NCBI GenBank assembly: GCA_025057575.1
Contig: JANXBO010000004.1
Location: 25,079 to 89,078, forward strand
DNA from: Candidatus Caldisaccharidevorator malaysiensis
GTDB lineage: Bacteria > Armatimonadota > Fervidibacteria > Fervidibacterales > Fervidibacteraceae
Direction: 5' to 3'
Length of the DNA stretch: 64,000 nucleotides
Shown: positions 50,495 through 59,363 of the stretch, one piece after another
How positions within the stretch are numbered: the first letter of the stretch is position 1
Layout of the letters: every line of letters starts with the position of its first letter
The notes under the pieces: model-generated
What the model was told of the DNA's origin: nothing
Databases searched by the model: none
The model's input: only the letters and a program-made list of their open reading frames with translations
Made by a program: the position numbers and the translations under genes

Positions 50495-52285
50495 TTAACC
50501 ATCTGGAGCAATCGGGGACGACTCTGCCGACAAGCGGGCAAGAGCCTTCAAACCGACCCGCAGTCCGAGGATTCCCGGCACCATTGCTAAAAGTCCCCCC
50601 GCCACCCCCCTCTTTTGCCCGAACCAGAGTCCCCCCACCAAAAAAAGAGCCCCATAAAGACTCAGCAGACCCCCAACCCATCCGTAGACCCACTCCCAGT
50701 TCCATCGGGGAGCCGTCAGCCCTGCCTTTTCCGCTACTGACGCCCACCAGCCTGGCGGTCGCACCTTTCGGTAGAAGGCAACAAGAGTCTCCAACGGCTC
50801 GGGCGGCGTCTTCCAAGTCACCAAGATCCAGGCAACCTGGGTGACCGGAACAATGATCAGAAGGCGGGCGGCGAAACCCTGGTCGGTCGCCAAATAGGGG
50901 AATGGTTCCCATCCCAAAGCGGCAAAGAGAAAAACGAGAATATTCACCAAAAGAGCAGCCGTCATTGCGGCGATCTCGCTCCAAGCATTGATGCGCCACC
51001 AAAACCATCGGAGAATGGAGACCAGACCGATGCCGGCATTAAGTCCCGAAAGGAGCATCCAAGCGGCACTGATCTTTTCCGTGACCAAAGAGCAGCCGAC
51101 ACCAAGGGCGAGAACCAAAACCGTTGCCAGCCTGCCGACAAGGACATAATGACTGGTCGGCGCATTCCTTTTAAAATAGGGTCGGTAAAGGTCGTTGACG
51201 AGGTAACTGGCAGCCCAGTTAATGTGCGTGTCAATGGTGCTCATAAAGGCGGCGAGAAGGGAAGCGATCATCAGTCCCAGAACCCCTGTCGGCAACAGAC
51301 GGGACATCATCGCCGGATAGGCTTGCTCCTGAGTAAAGCCTTCCGGAAGTTGGGGAATCAGGACAAGGGAGGCTAAAGCGACGAGAATCCACCACCAAGG
51401 TCGCAACACATAATGGGCAAAAGAGAACCAGAGGAAGGACAAAGCCGCATCCCGTTCCCCTCGTGACGCCAGAACTCGCTGGGCAATGTAACCTTCCCCA
51501 TCAGGTCTTCCGACCGCCCACCATTGAACCAAAAGAAAAACCAAAAAAGCAAACCAGTCCTCCGATTGTTGCGGCGATGGGACAAGGTTCATCCGGCTGG
51601 AAAGACCTTCCAGAGACAACCCTTCCACTAATTGAGTCGCCCCACCTACCGCTTGAAGGGCGCTGACTGCCAGCCAGATGGCTCCCGCCATTGCCATTGC
51701 GAATTGAAGCAAGTCTGTGAGAATCACCCCCCAAAGCCCTGCCGTCACGGTATAGCAAAAGGCGATACTGATCAAGACAGCAAGCGTGATATGGGGATCC
51801 CAGCCGAAAGTGGTCTCAATGATCTTGACCATTGCCCGAATGACCCAGCCCATAACGATGGAATTGACGATGAGAGAGGAAAACAGGACGCGGAAGACCC
51901 GCAGGGCTGTTGCCGGTGCACCGCCGTAACGCAGTCCGATGAATTCAAGGTCTGTCAGGACCCCACTTCTTCTCCATAAGGTCGCAAAAAAGAAAGCGCC
52001 CAAAAGATTCGCCAGGGCAGCGTTCCACCAAAACCAGTTGGCAAAGATCCCCCTTTCTCTCACCAGTCCCGTGACCGCCAACGGCGTGTCCGAAGCAAAA
52101 GTGGTCGCCACCATACTGGTGCCAGCCAGCCACCACGGCAATTGACTGCCCGCAGCAAAGTAATCCCGGATGCTCCGAGATGCCCGCCGGCTCATCCAAA
52201 TCCCGATGGCGATCGCCACGACCAGATAGGCGACCACGATCCCATAGTCCAGAACTGTCATTTGGCGACCCAAATCCAATTCCAT
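50495..52285 (-). CDS. Sodium:solute symporter (SSS family)
   Basis: 596 residues, 13 or so membrane helices. It begins with a TVLDYGIVVAYLVVAIAIG helix and carries YFAAGSQLPWWLAGTSMVATTFASDTPLAV, a typical SSS element for Na+ and substrate. Sugar, inositol or organic-acid uptake are all possible. It is divergent from a GH29 fucosidase gene, 50 bases apart, so it may import the released sugar. ATG 52285 has AGAGG close by, and ATG 52261 is an alternative. Confidence 0.9.
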   Translation of the reverse strand: MELDLGRQMTVLDYGIVVAYLVVAIAIGIWMSRRASRSIRDYFAAGSQLPWWLAGTSMVATTFASDTPLAVTGLVRERGIFANWFWWNAALANLLGAFFFATLWRRSGVLTDLEFIGLRYGGAPATALRVFRVLFSSLIVNSIVMGWVIRAMVKIIETTFGWDPHITLAVLISIAFCYTVTAGLWGVILTDLLQFAMAMAGAIWLAVSALQAVGGATQLVEGLSLEGLSSRMNLVPSPQQSEDWFAFLVFLLVQWWAVGRPDGEGYIAQRVLASRGERDAALSFLWFSFAHYVLRPWWWILVALASLVLIPQLPEGFTQEQAYPAMMSRLLPTGVLGLMIASLLAAFMSTIDTHINWAASYLVNDLYRPYFKRNAPTSHYVLVGRLATVLVLALGVGCSLVTEKISAAWMLLSGLNAGIGLVSILRWFWWRINAWSEIAAMTAALLVNILVFLFAALGWEPFPYLATDQGFAARLLIIVPVTQVAWILVTWKTPPEPLETLVAFYRKVRPPGWWASVAEKAGLTAPRWNWEWVYGWVGGLLSLYGALFLVGGLWFGQKRGVAGGLLAMVPGILGLRVGLKALARLSAESSPIAPDG

Positions 52286-52335
52286 TTCCTCTCGCTACAA
52301 TTCTTGCAACAAATAAGGAAGACGAGGTGGTTGGA

Positions 52336-54000
52336 ATGTGGCTCATATTGCTGGCAGGGACGACGGTCGGTGAAAGCGCTGATCGGCTTGCTTGGTTTCG
52401 TGAGGCAAAGTTTGGGATGTTCATCCACTGGGGCGTTTACTCCCTTCTCGGTAGAGGCGAATGGGTGATGTATAATGAGAAAATTCCGATCAGCGAGTAT
52501 GAGAAACTGTATCCCCGCTTTAACCCAACCCAATACAATCCCGATGAGTGGGTGTCCCTTGCTAAAGAGGCAGGAATGCGCTACATCTGCGTGACGACCA
52601 AACATCACGACGGTTTTTGTATGTTTGACAGTGCCTTAACGGACTACGATGGTATGAGCACACCCGCTAAGAGGGACTTCATCGGCGACCTGGTAAAGGC
52701 GTGCCGAAAACAAAAGATGCCCATCCTTTTCTACTACTCTTTGCTGGACTGGCATCACCCCCATTATGTGCCCCGACCCGCTTGGGTGGAAGACCCTGAG
52801 GGTCATCAGAGAGACTTCAACAAATACCTGGATTATATGTTTGGTCAGATTGAGGAATTGTGCAAAAAATATCGCCCTGATGGCATCTGGTTTGATGGCG
52901 GCTGGGAGCATCCGCCCCAAGACTGGAGGGCAGAAGAACTTCTGAAACGAATCTGGACTCTTCTTCCCAAGGCGATTATCAATGACCGAGCGGGATTACC
53001 TGCTGACTATAGCACCCCCGAACAATATGTGCCCGCTGGTCCTTTGAGAATCGGTAGCGAACGGCGTCTGTGGGAGACTTGTATGACCATTAACAACAAC
53101 TGGGGCTATCACGCCGGCGATCATAACCATAAGTCGGTGCGCCAATTGGTCCAAACTCTTGTAGACATCGTGAGCAAGGGGGGTAATTTCCTCCTCAATG
53201 TCGGTCCGATGCCCAACGGTCTCATTCAAAAAGAACATACCGTCCGGCTGCGCCAGATAGGCGCCTGGTTGAGAGAGAATGGGGAAGCCATTTATGGAAC
53301 GGAGCCTTCGCCTTTCCTTTCCCTTCCCCCTCCCATCGGCGGATGCACGGTCAAAGGAAAAAACCTCTACTTGCACTTGTTTGACTATCCGACGGAGCCG
53401 GTAGAGATCAGAGGGTTGAAGACGAAAGTGACAAGAGTCTCCTTCTTGCGGCGAAAGGGGGAGATCGCTTATCATCAGGACGGTTTGAAGCTTACTCTTA
53501 CCTTACCCCCAATCGTTCCCGACCCGTATAACACAATCGTTCGTGTTGAGTTAGAATCGGCGCCGGTAGTGGAAACTGTCCTACCGCAAAATCCTGATGG
53601 AACGGTCGAGTTGAAGGCTCGCTTTGCCACCGTTCACGGCAAGGTCGCCCGCTACGAGTACGGGCACGGCAAGGACAACATCGGTTACTGGACCGACCCC
53701 AAGGACTGGGTTTCCTGGGAATTTATCCTTGACAAAGGTGGTGACTTCAAGGTTGAGGTCACTTTCGCCTGTGACAAGGGGACGGGAGGGAGCCGTTATT
53801 TGGTGTCTGTCGGCAGACAATCATTGGAGGCGACCGTTGAGGAAACGGGGTCGTGGACTCAATTTGTCCGGAAAGAGATCGGGACCGTGACGCTGAGAGC
53901 GGGTAGGCATCGCCTTTCCGTTCGCCCCATCAGCATCCGCAACATTGCCTTAATGAACCTCCAGGAGGTCCGACTGGTGCCCCTGGAAAAAAGTAAGTAA
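52336..54000 (+). CDS. GH29 alpha-L-fucosidase, exported
   Basis: 554 residues. A short hydrophobic start (MWLILLAGTTVGE) is followed by LAWFREAKFGMFIHWGVYSLLGRGEW, the GH29 barrel signature. HHDGFCMFDS and GIWFDGGW follow, with Asp187 the expected nucleophile. The segment NFLLNVGPMPNG is also typical. After residue 400 there is a beta-sandwich domain. The enzyme releases L-fucose from glycans. ATG 52336 (GAGGTGG upstream) is chosen over an earlier frame start at 52180 lacking conserved sequence. It is next to the symporter. Confidence 0.92.
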   Translation: MWLILLAGTTVGESADRLAWFREAKFGMFIHWGVYSLLGRGEWVMYNEKIPISEYEKLYPRFNPTQYNPDEWVSLAKEAGMRYICVTTKHHDGFCMFDSALTDYDGMSTPAKRDFIGDLVKACRKQKMPILFYYSLLDWHHPHYVPRPAWVEDPEGHQRDFNKYLDYMFGQIEELCKKYRPDGIWFDGGWEHPPQDWRAEELLKRIWTLLPKAIINDRAGLPADYSTPEQYVPAGPLRIGSERRLWETCMTINNNWGYHAGDHNHKSVRQLVQTLVDIVSKGGNFLLNVGPMPNGLIQKEHTVRLRQIGAWLRENGEAIYGTEPSPFLSLPPPIGGCTVKGKNLYLHLFDYPTEPVEIRGLKTKVTRVSFLRRKGEIAYHQDGLKLTLTLPPIVPDPYNTIVRVELESAPVVETVLPQNPDGTVELKARFATVHGKVARYEYGHGKDNIGYWTDPKDWVSWEFILDKGGDFKVEVTFACDKGTGGSRYLVSVGRQSLEATVEETGSWTQFVRKEIGTVTLRAGRHRLSVRPISIRNIALMNLQEVRLVPLEKSK

Positions 54001-54016
54001 CAGGGAGGGATAGGGT

Positions 54017-54943
54017 TTGGCTCGCTGGGTGCGTCTCGTTTCATTGTCGGTGACCGGTCAGGGAGATAAGAAAAAGAACCTGGAAGCAGCACTGAAATTG
54101 CTGGATGAGGCGATGTGGGACCAACCGGACCTGGTTTGTCTTCCGGAGACCTTTACCGGTTTGGGCTGCGATCACAAAAGATGGTTAGAAACCAGTGAAA
54201 CCCTGGACGGTGAGACGGTTTCTTTAATGTGCGAGCGAGCCCGAAAGGGAAAAACCTGGATCATCTGCCCGATCCTCCTTACCAAAGACAATGGGCTTGC
54301 CAACTCGGCAGTCGTCATCAATCGTTATGGCGACATCGTCGGGGTGTATGAGAAAATGTTTCCTACCATCGGCGAGATGGAATCGGGGGTGGTGCCGGGG
54401 CTGTCAGCACCTTCCTTTGAAACTGATTTTGGCAGGGTCGGTTGCGCTATCTGCTTTGATCTAAACTTTGAAGAAGTAGCCAAGAGCCTTCGCCAAAATG
54501 GCGCCGAACTGGTCTGCTTCTGTTCAATGTATCCCGGCGGTCGTCAAGTCCAGAATTGGGCATTAGAATATGGTTTCTGGATGCTCACCGCCATTGCTTC
54601 CCCTCAAAGCCTCCTTGTCAATCCCCTCGGCAGGATCTTGGCACAATCTCAGCCCAATTACAGACCGATCATTAGCGCTTCCGTTAACTTGGATTCTGTC
54701 GTTATCCATCTGGACTACAATTATGAGAAAATGAAAAAACTAAAGGAAGCCTACGGTCCCGATGCGGAATGGGAGGTTTCTCAACCAGAAGGGCGATCCC
54801 TACTAACTTGCCATCGCAAAGATGCAACGGTCTGGGATTGGGTAAAGGAGTTTGATTTGGAGCCGTTAGCCGATTACTTTCAGAGAGCTCGCAAGGTTCG
54901 CCGAGACCATCTTGCTGTCCAAGAGCGTATTGGTGCTGCATGA
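54017..54943 (+). CDS. Carbon-nitrogen hydrolase (nitrilase superfamily)
   Basis: 308 residues. The Glu-Lys-Cys triad is present: Glu44 (CLPETF), Lys113 (YEKMFP) and Cys146 (GCAICFDLNF). The family hydrolyses amides, nitriles and N-carbamoyl compounds. The substrate is unknown; members beside glycosidases may act on amino-sugar or ureido compounds. TTG start with GGGAGGG upstream, 16 bases after the fucosidase gene, so probably co-transcribed. Confidence 0.9.
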   Translation: MARWVRLVSLSVTGQGDKKKNLEAALKLLDEAMWDQPDLVCLPETFTGLGCDHKRWLETSETLDGETVSLMCERARKGKTWIICPILLTKDNGLANSAVVINRYGDIVGVYEKMFPTIGEMESGVVPGLSAPSFETDFGRVGCAICFDLNFEEVAKSLRQNGAELVCFCSMYPGGRQVQNWALEYGFWMLTAIASPQSLLVNPLGRILAQSQPNYRPIISASVNLDSVVIHLDYNYEKMKKLKEAYGPDAEWEVSQPEGRSLLTCHRKDATVWDWVKEFDLEPLADYFQRARKVRRDHLAVQERIGAA

Positions 54944-55040
54944 TTGGCTAAACGCAGACCGAGAGGCTTTTTACGAAGGCAATTGGCGTTTCATTTTCCA
55001 AACAACTTGGCGTTAATTGTGGGATCCCAGTGGATGAGGA

Positions 55041-56549
55041 TTACCGGGCACTCTCCTTTGCTAAATAAGCGATCAAACCAACAAAGGCAAACAGTAGAAC
55101 AGCTGCTTGTGCAGATGTCAAGGGATTGATTTGAAGGGATGCAAAAGACCAGTGGGAAGTCTGATGGGCAATGTCCAAAATAAATTTAGCTAATTGACCA
55201 GCGATATAAGTAAAGGGCAGTGCTGCGAACGGCGATAGCAGCGACACAAAAGCCGACAAGAGCCCTAAAGATAAAGAAAGAGATGCAGGTAGAAAACAAA
55301 TTAAATTCGTTATGGGGGCAATAAGGCTGACCCGACCGAAATAGTGGAGAAGGAGCGGACTGATGAACAGTTGTGCCGATAGGGTCCCGACAACAGGATA
55401 GGCAATCCAATCTGGTAACCAGGACAATAGGGAACGAAAGAAGGGGGTGGCATAGAGAAGTCCAAAAGTGGCGGCAAAAGAGAGTTGAAAACCGACATCA
55501 TAAACAACGGACGGATCCCAAGCAGCCATTACAGCACCTGAAAGCCAAAGAGAGGTGTGCCAGTCCAAATCACGAAACAGTTGCCAACCGACGAAGGCAT
55601 ACAGCCCCATCAGCACGGCTCGGAAAATGCTGGGTTCGCGCTGAGCGACGAGTAGATAAAAACCTAACAGAAAGGTCAAAACAACCCAAGGTGAGAGACC
55701 AAGATACCTGGTCGTCAGCCAAGCGACCGCCATTAAGATGCTAATCTGAGAACCCGACGGCACAAAGAGGTGGGCAAGACCCGATCGGGAAAGAGCCTCT
55801 CGGTCTATCGGGGACAGTCCTGGTCCACTACCGAACACCAGGCTGGATAAGGACTGAAAAGTGAATTCTCTCTCATAAGCAGGGAACGATGCCTTCCATC
55901 GTCCGATCAACCGGTTCGCCAAACTTTTTAAAAACCTGGCAGGAGAGGAGACGCCCGATGATTTTTGAAAACGAATAGCATCTTCGTTACAAAAAGCGAC
56001 CCAGCCATAACCTCGCAATCTATTGCGGCGATCCGCAGAAAAGGATCTCATCTTTGAAATCATAACAAAATCTCCGATCTCTGATTCGGGAAGTTGCCTT
56101 GCTCTACAAAAAACCAAAATGGAGGGTCTTTTGCCATCACCGGATAGCCCGATCGCATAGCCGCTTCTTGTGGGTTGGGGAGAGTAAAGCAGCACACCCG
56201 ACCAGTTTTTTGGAAAGGTGGACTGTATAGGGATTAAACGAGCGCGGGTCATTATGATCCCTAACGGAAAAACGATAAAGGTAATGAGGATGAGGTTTAA
56301 AAAATTTTTGTCGGGACATAAGTGTTTTAAGGTTTGACGAGCGAACCAACCTATTATCAAAAGAACCAACAAGATAAAAATCAGCCAGAAGGGACTACCT
56401 TCGGGTAGGAACCGTTCCGACAAAACACCAGCAAGGAAGACCACCGCTGAGGCAGCCATTGGGCGGCGGACTGCTCCTTGCCACGCATCGGTCGGCAATC
56501 GGTCGGTTTTTCTGTTTCTCGCTTCCCCTGACGGATCACAAGCGGTCAT
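55041..56549 (-). CDS. comEC: ComEC-type competence channel without metallo-beta-lactamase domain
   Basis: About 502 residues, with N-terminal membrane helices (about 35-95), an OB-like soluble part (115-220) and the eight or more helices of the Competence domain. The motif LSRSGLAHLFVPSGSQISIL, REPSIFRAVLMGLYA and DVGFQLSFAATFGLLY are the family signatures. Full ComEC goes on with a metallo-beta-lactamase-like domain that degrades one strand; here the gene ends right after the membrane part. That domain may be a separate gene elsewhere. ATG 56549 lies in the end of parA; an earlier ATG at 56579 and a later one at 56456 are in frame. Confidence 0.85.
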   Translation of the reverse strand: MTACDPSGEARNRKTDRLPTDAWQGAVRRPMAASAVVFLAGVLSERFLPEGSPFWLIFILLVLLIIGWFARQTLKHLCPDKNFLNLILITFIVFPLGIIMTRARLIPIQSTFPKNWSGVLLYSPQPTRSGYAIGLSGDGKRPSILVFCRARQLPESEIGDFVMISKMRSFSADRRNRLRGYGWVAFCNEDAIRFQKSSGVSSPARFLKSLANRLIGRWKASFPAYEREFTFQSLSSLVFGSGPGLSPIDREALSRSGLAHLFVPSGSQISILMAVAWLTTRYLGLSPWVVLTFLLGFYLLVAQREPSIFRAVLMGLYAFVGWQLFRDLDWHTSLWLSGAVMAAWDPSVVYDVGFQLSFAATFGLLYATPFFRSLLSWLPDWIAYPVVGTLSAQLFISPLLLHYFGRVSLIAPITNLICFLPASLSLSLGLLSAFVSLLSPFAALPFTYIAGQLAKFILDIAHQTSHWSFASLQINPLTSAQAAVLLFAFVGLIAYLAKESAR

Positions 56550-57369
56550 TGTGCGCGGGGGAATGGGACCGCCCTCCAAAAGGAACGGGAGGGGGACCGG
56601 GACGCCAGTGGATCTTGTCTAAAATTTCCTCGGTCAGACGACGAAAGGCGTTGGCGGCGACACCGTGGGCTTCATAAAGGATGATGGGCAATCCGTGACT
56701 GGGTGCCTCCGCCAGGCGAACCGTGCGCGGAATGGTCGTCTGAAGCAGCAATTGGGGAAAGTGTCTGTCTAACTCCGAAGAAACGGCCTGCGCTAAATTG
56801 GTTCTTCCATCGTAAAAGGTGCGCACGATGCCAGCCACCGAAAGGGCAGGATTCCAAGAAGATTGAATCAGCCGTAAGGTTTCCATTAACCTTCCTAAAC
56901 CTTGAAGCGAGAAAAAGTCACAAATAACGGGAATAAGCAAATAATCGGCGGCGACGAAACAGTTGATGGTCATAAGGGTCAAAGAGGGAGGCGAATCAAG
57001 AACGATCCAGTCAAAGTTGGAGGGGAGTGTTTGAATAAAGTGTCTCAACACTATCCGTCCATCGGGCGATTCTAAGAGTTCTACCTCCAAACCCGCTAAG
57101 TCTTGATGAGAAGGGAGAAGGTAGAAATTTGTAGTTGCAGTGGAAACGATCAAATCTTCCGCTCGAGCCTCGTTCAAAAGCCCTGCATACAGGCTGCGGG
57201 AGGAGGGAGGCGGTTGAAGCAACAGTCCCATTGTCGCACTGGCTTGGGGATCGCAATCAATCAGGAGGACCTCAAGCCCCTTTTCAGCAAGGCAAGCGCT
57301 CAGGTTGATCGCAATCGTTGTCTTGCCGACTCCTCCTTTCTGATTGACGACCGCCAAGATAGAAGCCAT
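56536..57369 (-). CDS. ParA/Soj-family ATPase
   Basis: 277 residues. It starts ASILAVVNQKGGVGKTTIAINL, the deviant Walker A box of ParA. LIDCDPQASATMGL is the Walker A' region and WIVLDSPPSLTLMT the Walker B. The family moves chromosomes, plasmids or cellular cargo. No ParB gene follows; the next gene is comEC, overlapped by 14 bases. It may serve cargo other than DNA, such as competence or pilus machinery, which is inference. ATG 57369 is used; TTG 57393 is an alternative. Confidence 0.85.
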   Translation of the reverse strand: MASILAVVNQKGGVGKTTIAINLSACLAEKGLEVLLIDCDPQASATMGLLLQPPPSSRSLYAGLLNEARAEDLIVSTATTNFYLLPSHQDLAGLEVELLESPDGRIVLRHFIQTLPSNFDWIVLDSPPSLTLMTINCFVAADYLLIPVICDFFSLQGLGRLMETLRLIQSSWNPALSVAGIVRTFYDGRTNLAQAVSSELDRHFPQLLLQTTIPRTVRLAEAPSHGLPIILYEAHGVAANAFRRLTEEILDKIHWRPGPPPVPFGGRSHSPAHNDRL

Positions 57370-57394
57370 AGACCTTACAGCACCCTCCGACAAT

Positions 57395-58342
57395 CTACAA
57401 TTCTTTTCTCAATATAGCAAATTGACGGGTCTTGCGAAAGCCAAACTTATGGTAAACCCTCTCGGCTGTCTCTTCGGTGGTCCAAAGGATCCAAGCGTTG
57501 TGAAGACCTTTCATTCTCATCGTAAGAAGGCATTTTGCCATTAGCAAGGTGCCCACACCAAGTCCCCTCATCTGTTCGGCGACTCCATAGGGACCAAAGT
57601 GCTCTCCTTCAAACTGACACCAACCAATAACTTCCTCGTCTTTGATAGCGATAATAAACTGATCGTAACTTCCTATTCCTTTTGTCACATCCGTCAGGAG
57701 GTCACGAGCATGGCGAACCCAATCTCCGGGCATATGTTTTTGGAGAAAGGAGATCAGTAACGGAATTTCATTAAGGCGGAGACAGCGCACTTCAATACCG
57801 TGTTGGCGCAGGTCCTCCTCTCGTTCCCTATAAGGGCTATAATCAAACAGGACGATATTGGCATCCATACTGATGGGTCTGGCAATGACGTCAAAACCAA
57901 ACTTTTGCAACAAGCGAATGGCTGCAGGATATTGGTCTTCGTCAATTCCCGGGACAAAATAGTTGGGTGTGTAAGGAGAGATCAAAATCTCTTTTTTTCC
58001 CATAGAATGAAAGTATTCCAAGGCGGTGCTGATGAGTCGGCGACCGATGCCCTTGCCCCAATGGTGAGGATGAACCCCAAAGGCAGTGATCCAGCCTTTT
58101 TCGGGTTCCCAACCAACCTTTTCCATCGGCATTCTTCGGACCAGGCAGAGACAAAACCCGACGCATTGGCTATTTTCTTCGGCGATCAGCAGCCCGTCGG
58201 CAGCAAAGTTCGGATCTAACAGGACCTTCCGGTGAAAGGTTTTCTGGTCAATGGGGTCAAAGGGTAAGGCTAAATTCCACAAAGAAAGGAAAGCACTTTC
58301 GTCAGATGCCCGATAGGGACGGATCGTTACCATCATCCACAC
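57395..58342 (-). CDS. Tandem GNAT acetyltransferase
   Basis: 315 residues with two GNAT domains. The first (1-165) has WITAFGVHPHHWGKGIGRRLI, the acetyl-CoA loop. The second (180-315) has GVAEQMRGLGVGTLLM and ends with AERVYHKFGFRKTRQFAI. Both loops are complete, so both domains may bind acetyl-CoA. The substrate is unknown. It follows the PIG-L gene by six bases and precedes parA by 25. Confidence 0.83.
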   Translation of the reverse strand: MWMMVTIRPYRASDESAFLSLWNLALPFDPIDQKTFHRKVLLDPNFAADGLLIAEENSQCVGFCLCLVRRMPMEKVGWEPEKGWITAFGVHPHHWGKGIGRRLISTALEYFHSMGKKEILISPYTPNYFVPGIDEDQYPAAIRLLQKFGFDVIARPISMDANIVLFDYSPYREREEDLRQHGIEVRCLRLNEIPLLISFLQKHMPGDWVRHARDLLTDVTKGIGSYDQFIIAIKDEEVIGWCQFEGEHFGPYGVAEQMRGLGVGTLLMAKCLLTMRMKGLHNAWILWTTEETAERVYHKFGFRKTRQFAILRKEL

Positions 58343-58348
58343 TCCGGA

Positions 58349-59047
58349 TCAAAGTAACTCTTTTTTTAACCGCATTCCTTCTTGATCTACAGCGAAAGCC
58401 TGTGCGTATGAGACCCCCACTTCAATTCCTCTGATGCGCGTCTGCGATTGATACCAGTCCCAATAAGGAAAAGTCCCTTCGCCTCTGCCAATGGCAAAGC
58501 AAGAGAAGGCTTTTTTCCAATCGTCAAATACATCCGTTATGTCTACATATACATAGGGTAAAAAATTTTGATGGTCCTCCCAGTTTTCCGCATAGAAAAG
58601 GCGGGTATAACCAATCGGCAAGGTCTGATCCAGTTCAAAATGGGGGTTAGTGGCAAAGAACCGAGCACGCCGGGTGATGTGGTAACAGGCGGTGTGATCG
58701 GTGTGAATACTGTCCTTCCAATGGGTAATAATGACTGTCGGGCGAAGGTCTCGGAAGAGACGGGCAAGGTGACGAGCGATCTCGTCACGAACGGTCAGTT
58801 CTCCATCCTTGAAGGGCAAGAAATGGGGGACAGCGCCCAGGATTGCTGCTGCCTCCTCAGCCTCTCTCTTTTTCTGAAGACCATACTCTAAAGGGGAAAG
58901 AGTTTTGTGACCCTTTTCACCAAGGGTCAGATGCACGATGTGAACGTCCCAGCCTGCTTTTCGGTGTTTTAGAAGGGTTGCACCGGCACTAAACTCCATA
59001 TCCGCCGTATGAGCCCCGACCGCCACCAGAACCTGTTTCCCTTCCAC
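58349..59047 (-). CDS. PIG-L/LmbE-family deacetylase
   Basis: 232 residues. The zinc-binding start is AHTADMEF (His13, Asp16), a variant of the usual AHPDDE, and the third ligand is in HTDHTACYH. LTLGEKG and a REAEEAAAILGA helix are typical. The family removes acetyl from N-acetyl-glucosamine derivatives such as those in mycothiol, bacillithiol or GPI synthesis. The exact sugar is unknown. GTG start. It opens a four-gene minus-strand run. Confidence 0.87.
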   Translation of the reverse strand: MEGKQVLVAVGAHTADMEFSAGATLLKHRKAGWDVHIVHLTLGEKGHKTLSPLEYGLQKKREAEEAAAILGAVPHFLPFKDGELTVRDEIARHLARLFRDLRPTVIITHWKDSIHTDHTACYHITRRARFFATNPHFELDQTLPIGYTRLFYAENWEDHQNFLPYVYVDITDVFDDWKKAFSCFAIGRGEGTFPYWDWYQSQTRIRGIEVGVSYAQAFAVDQEGMRLKKELL

Positions 59048-59363
59048 TTCTTCCCGTCACCTGGTCAACAAAACTTAACACGCAATCTATGGGACGGCTT
59101 TCGGATAGGTGACAGTGCCCTCCTCTTGCTTGTCGGTTGGTTTTAAAAAGGCTGTAAGCAATGACTGGAACGCCATCGCGGTCATTTCTTAATTTTAAGA
59201 GGGGATTTTGACCTTTTGGCTCGGGTGACGAAGACAAAAGTGCTGATGGTCTTGTTAGCCTTGCGGAGGGGCAAGAAGGTGAAGGTCTGAAAAAACCGGT
59301 GCTTCTTTGGAACAAAAATATGGCAAATTTGTAGGGACCCTGGGCTGAGAGGAGGGAAGGCAA
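59048..59363. other. 316-bp intergenic region, nothing definite seen
   Basis: It separates the divergent PIG-L and xylulokinase genes, so both promoters should be here. I could not find a convincing -35/-10 pair on either strand. There is a small dyad (CTTGC and GCAAG around GGAGGG, near 59261-59276). AGGAGGG lies just before xylB. Confidence 0.4.
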
